A stretch of 64,000 nt of DNA, taken from contig WIXG01000268.1 of NCBI GenBank assembly GCA_009869945.1, positions 1-64,000 on the forward strand, read 5' to 3'. The notes beneath the pieces are model-generated. The model was given only the letters and a program-made list of their open reading frames with translations, made no database searches and was not told where the DNA came from. Positions 23,063 to 32,528 of the stretch are shown here, in pieces. How positions within the stretch are numbered: the stretch's first letter is position 1; the number at the start of each line of letters is the position of its first letter. The DNA is from Mesaphorura yosii. Its lineage: Eukaryota; Arthropoda; Collembola; Poduromorpha; Tullbergiidae. The position numbers and the translations under genes are program-made.

Positions 23063-24158
23063 ATGCATCTAAGGCCAGTGTCACACTTCCTCCGCTGCTG
23101 CGTCAGGAGCTCCTTCTTCGTCGCGCCTGCTCTCGCCCTCATTCTGCTGACGACTATCATGTACTACAGCTCCAATGGACAACTAATCTCCAGATCAAAC
23201 TGGTTATCTTTATCGACGCCCGAATTCAACATGAACGACCTGCTAGAAGGAACAGCAACCACAATCGTGCAAGACGACAACAGACTGGTTGGATACGTGG
23301 CGACGACTGGCGTCATTTTGCCACCATCTCCTTCAACTACGGCAGGCGCGGGCTACGATTTGAAAGACCCGGACAAGGATCCCAGCTTTGGGCAGTCGAA
23401 GGCCGTGCTCAAAATACTCAAGAATATGGTCAGTAAATGTTGATAATATTCGTATTGATTATTAGGATTGGCTTTTTCCTGGCATTGTACTACTGTACTG
23501 GCTCGTTATTTTTTTTTCACTACAGACTGGCGGTTTCTTCATCGAATGCGGTGCGTTGGATGGCGAGACTCGATCCAACACCCTGTACATGGAGAAGGAG
23601 CTTGGCTGGAATGGGCTGCTCGTGGAAGCCGACCCGTCCAACTTCCAAATGCTGCTGCAGAAGAGAAGAAGAGCGTACGCGGCAAACGTGTGCCTTGCAA
23701 CGAAACGCCATCCTCATGCGGTCATGTTTCGCCAGGCTTACAATGTTGGGAAGATCGTATCGGATGGCATTGACGATGGCAACTCAAAGCAAAAGCCAAA
23801 GCCAAAGCCAAAGCCAAAGTCTTCTTCGTCTGATGCCAAGGCCAACGTCAAACCCATTCGCGTCCAGTGCATTCCAGTTTACACTCTTCTGCTCGCGCTC
23901 AACGTGACGACGGTGGACTACTTCAGCCTAGACGTCGAAGGCAACGAATTCGACGTGCTCAAAACGATCCCGTTCGACAAGCTGCGGATTCGCGTCCTCA
24001 GCGTCGAGTACGTGCATGACAAGGTGCCGGGGGTGGCCATCATCGGATACATGGCGAGATACGGGTACAGAATGGAGACAGAAGTGCGCGACAAGTCTGG
24101 CATGGGCTGGGCCCATGATTACATATTTGTTCATGAGTCGATACCAAGAGATAATTAA
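23063..24158 (+). CDS. Star-like FkbM-domain type II membrane protein
   Basis: Two exons, 23063-23428 and 23526-24158, with a phase-0 intron (ATG|GTCAGT...CACTACAG); 332 aa. A short cytoplasmic N terminus is followed by one TM segment (SSFFVAPALALILLTTIMYYSS), about 75 linker residues, and an FkbM methyltransferase-like domain. The domain shows GGFFIECGALDGETRSNTLY, GWNGLLVEADPSNF and YFSLDVEGNEFDVLKTIPFDKL, the pattern of Drosophila Star and related arthropod proteins. Star acts in ER-to-Golgi trafficking of EGF-receptor ligands; whether this copy does so is inference, since arthropods carry many Star-like paralogues. A (KP)n-type insert near residues 210-220 comes from an AAAGCC microsatellite. 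Enzymatic activity is not established for the family. Confidence 0.8.
23792..23815 (+). repeat. AAAGCC microsatellite inside the Star-like gene
   Basis: Four exact AAAGCC units plus a partial one, translated as alternating Lys-Pro. The same kind of AAAGCC run is seen in non-coding DNA near 50610-50630. Confidence 0.85.
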
Positions 24159-24188
24159 CAAGAAACTGTTTTAGTATGTTCGAATTGT

Positions 24189-24194
24189 AATAAA
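24189..24194 (+). terminator. Poly(A) signal of the Star-like gene
   Basis: AATAAA 31 bases after the stop codon. Confidence 0.6.
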
Positions 24195-24460
24195 ATCCAT
24201 TACGAAGCTTCCAAGCTTCAGGAGTCAATTTCTTTGTTGAGTTGGTGCACTTTGAGTATGTAATTAATTTTTGTACCTAGTTAAGATGGAAGTGGACACT
24301 ATTTACACTGACAGGCAGGAAAAATGTATATAATTGCTTTCTTTAAACTGAAATCCTGAAAATTTTGATAATTATAACTCTGGGCATGCTTTCTTGAATA
24401 AAACGTTTTAAAGACAGAAATATGACTTAACTTATCCAATTTAGCTGTCAGCAGCTCTTT

Positions 24461-25705
24461 TTAGAAATTGATAAGTAAATAAATGGTCGCTTCTGTTGTT
24501 CCCATTAACGTCTTTAGCGTCAAGGTCCGATCCATGTAATACAGGGTGGCGACCTCATTCTTAAGCTTACGACAAGAATTCTTCAGGCGGATTGTCCACC
24601 GTCGCGATTCTCCATCCGCACTCTCCCGAGCCTTGCCTGGTGTAGCCAACGCCTTCTTGAACTCTTCAGATTTCGAGTACAATGGGGCAAGGAGTATGAC
24701 AGGCATGATCGAGGCGAGGAGGCAGCTCAGAGCCATGATGGGCACAAGCAAATTGAGGGGCTCCGACAAAAATCGTCCACTGAGGCGGAACGTGGTGAAG
24801 ATCAGAATCGGCCCCAGCATGTCGGCGAATTTCATTGCTGGGATGAACGCCATCCCAAACGTCGAATTGAAGAGGGAGTTGATGATTGTGAGCCATCTGT
24901 AACGCCTCACGATAGCTTCCGGTCGACGTCTTTGCGGGCTTTGGGTTTGGGTGCATTCTTCAGTCAGGCCATCTACGATGGAGTTTGTCGATTTGCCGTA
25001 CGTAAAGCCGACGCACATCGCAAATACGGTGTAATTATTTGCTTGGACCATTGTGAGGGTGTGAACGCCCCAGGACACGGTGAAGGTCAGCAGATTCCGG
25101 TGACGAGGCGGGAGGATCGAGTCCAGCTGAAATCGCCCGTTGTACTTGTAAATGCAGGCGAGGGACGCCCCAACCGCTGAGGCCTCGATGCTGAGCACGA
25201 TGACTCGAAGTATGAATTCCTGGATTCGTTGCCCGAGACCGACGGCGACATTTTTTCTCCCTAAATTCGAAAAAGTGGGAATTATGAATAGTGAATTCTG
25301 TCAATTCGTCTGCAGGAATTTACCTTTCGTTCTATTCACCTTGATTAGATCGAGGTTCAGTTTGTAGAGTTCGTTCGTGAACGTGATCAGCTCCTCATGG
25401 TGACCGTTGATCCGAGTCCCAATTGTGAAGCCGTATGAGTGTGCAAAGATGTAGAGGAGGTGCAGGGAGAGCTCGAGGGAGACGTGTGACCGCTCGGCGC
25501 TAGAGTAGACTGCAAACCTCGCGATGAGGAACACGGCCACCACGAATTGGACTATGGAAAGCACCTTGTAGACCCATTTCTTCAGGCGGGACTTTGTCAG
25601 GATCAGTTTCTTCGCGCCGTCGTTCCAGTCGAATGAAAATGTGCAGGCGCGCGTCGTGAGTCGGACGCTGTGCTGGAACAGCTTCCATTGCACGTCGGTC
25701 AGCAT
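24461..25705 (-). CDS. Gustatory-receptor-like seven-transmembrane protein
   Basis: Two exons, 25705-25324 and 25260-24461, with a 63-nt phase-1 intron (AAAG|GTAAAT...TTTAG); 393 aa from the ATG at 25705. There are about six to seven hydrophobic segments: WVYKVLSIVQFVVAVFLIARF, LHLLYIFAHSYGFTIG, IQEFILRVIVLSIEASAVGAS, LLTFTVSWGVHTLTMV, FADMLGPILIFTTF, LLVPIMALSCLLASIMPVILL, and a C-terminal segment ending TEATIYLLINF. This last matches the place and rough shape of the insect gustatory-receptor signature TYxxxxxQF, though Gln is Asn and the first Thr-Tyr spacing differs. Length and the late conserved intron fit the 7tm_7 (gustatory receptor) family. It is a divergent member, so another arthropod 7TM family is possible. 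The N terminus could extend further upstream. Confidence 0.55.
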
Positions 25706-26606
25706 TTTGATGCCTGAGCTCGAGAATTTTCTCCAGAACCAATCGCAGCTGGAACTGCAGCTCGAATAAATGACGCCACTTTTTTTTCGTGTTATACGTC
25801 TCCAATTTCAACTTCAAACAACCAAAATAGCTAGCATTTCACGAGCTGGGGCGGGACATTTTTGGGCTAAGGCTAATATTTACTTCCCTGACTGACATGG
25901 GTGGCCCTGGCTTAACTCTAACTCTGTGAACTTGGCAGGTTTCCTCCACGGAACTGGATAATTATCCGCGAAATTCTTTGCTGGTTATAATCATTTCAGT
26001 GAAAAATTGTTTAATTGCATACTGTACGGGGCCTTTTTCTTGTACTTTCCCTGAAGCACGCAAATATGTGATTAGGACTGTCAGGCGCAAACGCGCAAAG
26101 CGTTTGTAATTACGTCACGTAACTGCTTGTGCTTGCTGGATGAATGCAGTTCAGGAAAGGCTTGGTTTGGAAATGGAAGCTGTAGTCAAAGAATGATCTT
26201 GAGGCGGCGCGTGGCGCGCCATTTTGTCATTTTGCAGGTGTTGTGGGATCAATGTAATGGTTGCAGGCAGCTGAATTGATTAAAACAAATGACTTTTGAC
26301 ATTTTTAACGTGGGAAACCCTCAGTTGGATTCCAGGAACAAGCAACGAAACCTGTCCCTTCGATTTGGTCCAAAACTGGAAGTGGCCGCATAATTGCAGA
26401 AGATTGCTGATAGAATCAATAATTAGAGCCTCTTGAATTGAGGTTCAGGGCCAGGGCCGAAAGTGTTTGCCAAAATGCATTTCTTGTTCCAACATTTATT
26501 TCGGATTTGACATTTTTTCAACTTATTGGTCACATTTAGTATTGATTAAATGCAAAGTGCATTTATGGACCTAAACGCCCCAATAGAACTAACACACTTC
26601 AGTTCG
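25706..26606. other. Intergenic region between the gustatory-like and MsrB genes
   Basis: Presumed promoter and 5' UTR of the gustatory-like gene, then the 3' flank of MsrB. An overlapping frame at 25500-25817 (-) reaches into the first exon but is out of frame with it, and I do not regard it as coding. Confidence 0.4.
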
Positions 26607-26612
26607 TTTATT
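26607..26612 (-). terminator. Poly(A) signal of MsrB
   Basis: TTTATT on the plus strand gives AATAAA on the minus strand, about 145 bases past the stop codon. Confidence 0.5.
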
Positions 26613-26754
26613 ACATTAACCATGAGGCTCACAACTTAAAATAGCAAATAGCACCACCAACTGAGATAATAGCCGATTACAACCACCTCTCCCGCGTCGT
26701 GCGTCAATGAAATTAAATTGGCCTGAGGCCAAGAAGTTGGACCATCAGACATGG

Positions 26755-28060
26755 TCACATCTTCCTCGGTTGGAACTTCAGTGCTGCTGAGTTTATACAG
26801 TATCGCTCTTTCGTTTCTGTGGGTCCATCATCAAAGACATGGCCAAGATGCGCATTACACTGAAAATTAAATCAAAGCACAGTTCACAGAACCTTCTCAC
26901 TCGATATAATTAACAGTTTTGAGTCTTAGCACAAAGGTCGCTTACATTTTTACATATGCATTCGATCCTAACCATGCCTTGACTCATATCGTTTCGTTTA
27001 AGAATTCCGGTCTCTTCTCCATCAACTTCGGCTTGCTTCAGTGTTTCGGAAAATGAAGGCCAGCCGCAGCCTGAGTCATATTTTGCTTTGGAGCTAAACA
27101 ATGCTGCTCCACAGCAGACGCATGTGTAAATTCCGTCTTGTTCATACTTGTAATATTTTCCAGTGAAAGGCTAAATTAAGAACAAGATTATTATAGTTCG
27201 TTAGTTTATATGTTTTACTATTTTGATGAAACTGATGATACGTCGTTCATACTCACAGCTTCTGTCCCTGCTTCTCTCGTCACGTAGTACTGTTCTGCGG
27301 TCAATCTCTTGGCCCAGTCTTCATCAGTCATCGTTTTCACAGCTTGCTTAGTTAAAGGTTTATTACTTGAATTCGGGTCTTGGTGGTCTGACATGGAGCA
27401 ACCTGCAAGTAAACAAAAACAAGTACCTAATAAGAAATGTCAACGAAGGATAGCCGATAACCCAGCCAAGCCAGTATTAATCGCAATATACTTAAAAATA
27501 AATTTTCTTCTGGTATTTACTAGACTAATCATCAATGAGTCTCGTCTCATTTCAATGACCTAGGCGTCACATCACGCTACACACTACGATGAATACGATT
27601 AAGAATGTTCAACATAAAAAGCATGGGCAGTGATAACCTCATTTGCCCCTTGTGGGATGGAAAATTACAAAAATTGACGGCAACTGGAAATAACCAGTTT
27701 CGTTGAATCACCTATTACAGTTCCAGTAATGTTGTAACTGTTAATTAACTCTCGTATGTGAGTGACTATACAAAATCGAATCAATATCCTCCGGTTCGCG
27801 TCAACAGCGGGTAGAAGCACCCAGCTGGTAGTTGTTCACGAAATGAACAAAATAACTAAAAGCTCAAATGGCGGATACGAGCTCTAAGATTAGTAATGTG
27901 ATAATGTGAAAGTACCGAGATGTATTCTCCGTATCCTCGTCCTGCTACCGCTGTGATTGTGACCAGAAGTCAGCTGCTGACCAGCGGCAATTGGATACTT
28001 TGAGCAATGTCGACCAGCACCGATTTTACGTACTACCGCACTTAATAAACTCGCTGACAT
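26755..28060 (-). CDS. msrB: Methionine-R-sulfoxide reductase B, apparent mitochondrial form
   Basis: Four exons: 28060-27916, 27402-27257, 27170-26946 and 26859-26755. Phases match at every junction and the total of 621 nt gives 206 aa. It reduces methionine-R-sulfoxide in proteins, with thioredoxin as the usual reductant. SelR-domain features: PFTGKYY, zinc cysteines CVCC and CKNC (two CxxC pairs), [20 protein letters not shown] and RYCINSAAL. The catalytic residue is Cys (codon TGT at 26799-26797), not selenocysteine, so no SECIS element is needed. The first exon encodes about 48 residues without acidic side chains and rich in Arg, Ser and His, which looks like a mitochondrial presequence. 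An in-frame ATG in exon 2 (MSDHQDP) directly precedes the domain and could start a cytosolic form. Confidence 0.88.
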
Positions 28061-29467
28061 GATATTAATGATGAAATATGGCAATTTAACTAGGTTCTTG
28101 ATTTTTGGCTTCACAGTCTGCCTGACTAATAGTTAGCTTTACCTCACTGCCTGGCCTGAAGTTTGTTTAATCCACACTGAGTTAACAGTTAACTTGGTTA
28201 GGCTGAAAGCGGCGAAGATGAGTTGAGTGAGTCTACCAGCACTTCAAATAGAGAACTGGCCACTGGAGATTTCCTGACTGAGCTGCTCGTGTTCAGCTTC
28301 ACGTAAATGATCTCACTGCACTGGAGATATAGAAAGATTTACTTAGAAACTGTATCAATGAAAAGCGAAGTCTGAATCAGTACATAACTGTACTTATTAA
28401 TGGAATTGTACACACTCGGCATATCATCTGCAGCATCAAGCTCTTGCTTTGTCTGGCAGCAGTAACAGCAACTAAATGATCCCGTTTAAAGGCCACCACC
28501 CTGGAGCTAGTTCAACTTCGATTTTCTAACGCACTAACGCCTAAAACAAATAACTACAATTAAGTAAGTCTCAAGTTCAGTGTTCAACATTCGAATATTT
28601 TTAATTTTTACTCGTTTCGCACCTTCTCACTTCACCGCATGCTGGGAACGCAAGGCAGACAGACGTACCTGTACTCAACAAAGTTTCTTTGTTTCGCGAG
28701 AAAACCTTCTTTTTAACGGCGTCTCCTTATCATATTGCATTCAATAATCCTTAAATGCTGGAACAATTGTTTCCAGGCAAATTGTTCCGAAATTGTTGAT
28801 TGATCATTGATCATGTTTTCGACAGTGAAACCGATGCATTGGATGCTTTGCAGCATTTTGAGACCAGAATATTTTGCAAGGTCATTCGTTATCCCTTTTT
28901 CCTTTGGACAACGCCCGTGATGCGATTACTGCGGCGTGAGTTATGAGCCCGATCGAGAAATTCCAGCTGTACTGCGTTTTTAATCAAATTCTCACAAGCC
29001 AATAAAACTAATGACTCCGTAGCTAGTAATTTCTACTTGTCACGAAACGGGCACCAGCCCTTGTTTACCATCATATCGCTTGCTCGCAAATACTCAAATG
29101 CCCATATCCAATGAAACTTCCACTAATTAAACTTTCATAACGATGATGGCTAAAGAATTCATGTAACATAATTAGTTCGATGAAACTAATTTCGGCCCGC
29201 GCAGTGGAAATATGCCTCACACACTGAAGACTAGAGATCAATAAATTCCGGCCTAGTTTCCGCAAAGTGGTGTAAATCGTAAATGAGCGGTCATGCTCAT
29301 GACAGTCAGGAGGCATCCATCCTTCATCGCCCGAGGTAATAAAAACAGTATGAATTAAATTTGGCTTCCAACTGTTCTAACATTACACAAACTGTGAATT
29401 TCCGTATACAGAGAAGTATTTAAGAACTTGACTTTGAATTTCGTTGGCCCAGTTCCCTTTTTGTGTT
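28061..29467. other. Divergent intergenic region between MsrB and the Cys-loop channel
   Basis: About 1.4 kb without a supported gene. It contains a small copy of the 14-bp repeat at 28759-28797 and a weak TATA-like GTATTTAAG near 29415, about 50 bases upstream of the channel ATG. Confidence 0.45.
28759..28797. repeat. Second copy of the 14-bp repeat unit
   Basis: Read on the minus strand it contains GGAACAATTTGCCT followed by GGAAACAATTGTTCC, the same unit as the array at 3290-3390. The sharing over 25 kb suggests a dispersed family. Confidence 0.4.
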
Positions 29468-31906
29468 ATGTCTTCAGAAGATTCGAAAGGACAACACGGG
29501 CATCGAAGGCAAGCGGAAAACCAACCGGAAATGAAGCAGAAATTTAATGTTATGGACCTCCTACTCGTTTTGATCTTCTTCGGTGTGGGCTTGGGATTCA
29601 GGTAAGCTTACTCGAATAGGTTTATGGAATAACTGGAATTAGAAATCATTAAATACTCGATTGATTTTTTTCGGCAGAGCACACGCGGCCACAATTCCTG
29701 GTGTTACGAAACCAAAGTCAAAACCGTCAGTAGAATGTCTGTCAGATTTGGCTGCATCGCGATTTAAGCGTAGCTTTGTGGATCCAACTCACTCTCAGAC
29801 TTTGGATGGGGAAGTACTCGAAGTAGTAAACGAAGACGAGAACAGCACGGACCCGGCGGACCTGCCGACAGATTCCCCGCCTCCATTGAAAGATTTCGAT
29901 AGAACAGTGGAGGCCGTCGACAGCGTTGGATACATCGCTCCATCCAGAATAATTGATTTCCTCGAGGAGCATGACACTTACCTCCCGGAAAGATACAATA
30001 AGTTGGAAATTCCAAAACCTGAAGGTTTGCCGGACTTCATCAATGACTCTGTGCTGCCTGTGTTAATATCTGACTCTGAGTTACGACTTGGCAGGAGCTC
30101 CCTCCGTCTTTGGAGTTTGGGTTTCGCTTAACATAATGTCGGTTCTTGAAATTAACGAACTGAAGGAGGTGGGCCAATTACATAATTTATTAGTATCACG
30201 TTAAATTCTAATTCTGCTTATTGTTTAAATTCTCTACGCTGACTCTGTCTATCGAATCGAGCAGACAATTCATTTGCAAATGGAGTCGACCGTTTCCTGG
30301 TATGATGGGAAAATTGCAGACAAAAATCGAGATCGGTACGAGTACAATGTCACGAAATCCCTCGATCTTGTGTACCTCGACCGTATTTGGCATCCGGACT
30401 TGTACATGGAGAACCTAGTAGCAATGGCGACTCCAAACTTCATTGGGGCCCCGGTCTCATTGCGATTCCGCCCGATTTGGGGTGAAATGTTCTACAAGGC
30501 TCGGTAAGCGATTGATTTTCGTGCGAACGCGAACATTTTTATTTCATGTCATACTCACAGAGTGTCGCCGGTTGTGAAATGCCATTTCACATTCGTCTAC
30601 TATCCAGCGGATACCCAAAAATGTCATTTTGTCCTTCGAAGCTGTAAGTCTATACATCATGATGGATTTCGGGTTGATTTCGTTACACTTTGATTCGTTC
30701 GGATTGTTTAGATTCATACCAGAGCCAAGAGCTGAAACTATACTGGCTTCGAGATGTCAATATGAGCGAGCTTATCGTGGCGAATTTTGAGCTATTCATT
30801 GCCACCTTCAAAAGTCACAACGTTACCGAGAAGTTCGACGTACTTGGTACGACATGGTTAAACTTTTCACTTTTCATCTTCTTTCTGTGTTGTACCGCAT
30901 GACTTGACCTTAGCTAAATATTTTGGGATCTGTAGACGTTACGTACGACACGCTGAAATTCACACTAACTGCGCGCAGAAAACTGAGCTACCACCTGATC
31001 CAGACTTATCTTCCAAGCAGCCTCTTCATAATCATCACATGGTTCTGCTTTCTCTTACCTCCCAGCATGCTGGAAGCGAGAATGGGAATTTCAATGACCA
31101 CGCTGCTGACATTGACGGCCATGTTTGCGTCTGTTCGGTATGACTGCTTTGATCAGTTGTCTGTTTTGTATCTCAAGTATTTGAATGTTTTTGCTTTTAC
31201 TTGTCTTCTTGGGTAGGAGCAACGCCCCAGTCGTTAGCTACGTGAAGGCCATTGATATCTGGATGGTTGGGTGCATATTCTTTGTGTTCTTCACCCTGGC
31301 AGAATTCGCGACAATGATTTGGTGAGACGATAAGTGTATTGAAGCTGTCAAAACTCTCGGGCAATTGTGATTGGCTAACCAACCTATTGCAAATATTAAA
31401 TATGAATTTCTTGGAATTGAATTGGGGCTTTGGCTTTACTGACAGGATTCGGCACAGATACGAGACACTTCAACGAAATACATCTGCAGAGCAGAAAGAT
31501 GTCGAGACAAAGGCGTTAATTGTGAGTCGAATTTTTCATCATTCCTACCTCTTTTCCATTGCCAAGAATATTCTTTTTGCTTTAACCGAAGGAGTCCAAT
31601 GAGAGCAAAAGAGGCACTGATCAGCGAAAACCACCGCCCTTGTACGTTGTCATTGGAAAAGTCATTGACAAGTACGCAATTATCGCGTACTCTCTGGCCT
31701 TTATCACATTCACCGCCTTGTACTGGGCCTGGCTGTTGATTTACGCTGAGTATTTCTCGTTCATGACAAGTACGTCCGAGATAGCAGAGCAGTACGACTT
31801 TTCACCAAACACCTGGTTTCCTGGAGCTGTGGAAGTAGAAGTCACGGAGAATGACACGTTGGTTCCAGAAATGGTCAACGCCAGCGACAGGCTTACAATA
31901 ATTTAA
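29468..31906 (+). CDS. Cys-loop ligand-gated ion channel subunit
   Basis: Ten exons: 29468-29601, 29678-30024, 30095-30168, 30265-30503, 30561-30643, 30712-30846, 30936-31137, 31217-31321, 31446-31521, 31592-31906. Phase holds throughout (1710 nt, 569 aa). A signal-like segment (MDLLLVLIFFGVGLGF) is followed by an unusually long acidic/Pro-rich N-terminal stretch, then the ligand-binding domain. The Cys-loop is canonical: two cysteines 13 residues apart (CHFTFVYYPADTQKC). No second disulfide typical of glycine or glutamate receptors is seen. TM1 is YLPSSLFIIITWFCFLLPP, TM2 MGISMTTLLTLTAMFASVR, TM3 IDIWMVGCIFFVFFTLAEF, TM4 AIIAYSLAFITFTALYWAW. Architecture is that of the arthropod anion (GABA/pHCl-like) group, but the residue before TM2 is EAR instead of PAR, so ion selectivity is uncertain. 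The ligand is unknown. The TM3-TM4 loop is short. Confidence 0.88.
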
Positions 31907-31978
31907 GGAGAAAGGCTGGAAAACGAATGCCGCCCGCATGAATTGGCTTGACTCTTATTATTCGAGGTATGATTAGTT

Positions 31979-31984
31979 TTTATT
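31979..31984 (-). terminator. Candidate poly(A) signal of the CLCA gene
   Basis: TTTATT on the plus strand gives AATAAA on the minus strand, 545 bases past the CLCA stop codon. It lies just 73 bases beyond the channel stop codon, so the two 3' UTRs may overlap. I find no canonical hexamer for the channel itself. Confidence 0.35.
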
Positions 31985-32528
31985 CACATGTTCATTCTAA
32001 TTTTAAAGAATACGCTGTCAATGTCAAGCTTATAATTCGGAATATATTGAATGCATTTAGAAAATTAAGTACATTACGCTTTAAAAAGTATTTACAATTA
32101 GAAGTTATTTACACACAAATCTACAGCACGACGGTCAAACAAATAGGAACATAAGTAACAAACAATTGTCATCTAGTTCTAAATCTAGTCCTAAATTACT
32201 AGCACTAAAATTAAGTACTTTAAAGTAGTTAAGTTTGTGAAATTTTAAAGAATTTTGGACAAGCACAAAACTGAATGAATCTTCGGGACAGTCCTTTCCT
32301 TTTCTCGTTTCTGATTTATCTTTGCTTTTCGTGTGCTGAAGCTTTTGCTTTGCAAGCAGCAGACTAGTTAAGCGGAACACAAAAATATTTGGCACACATG
32401 CATACATACGCGGGCGGGACGACGGGGATTGACGATTGAGGACGTTGACGTTTACCGTTCAAATCTGAAGTACTTTGGATTTGATAGAATATTAATTAAG
32501 ACTTAGCACTTAAGATAAAGAGTTCGCT
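31985..32528. other. Convergent 3' flank of the channel and CLCA genes
   Basis: AT-rich sequence with no open frame of note. It is most simply read as 3' UTR of CLCA (minus) and possibly of the channel (plus). Confidence 0.4.

Noticed and set aside
30025-30131. Continuous reading of channel exon 2 to a stop at 30131
   Set aside because: It would truncate the channel. A 70-nt intron (GAAG|GTTTGC...TTGGCAG) restores phase and yields the expected ligand-domain sequence GAPSVFGVWVSLNIMS.
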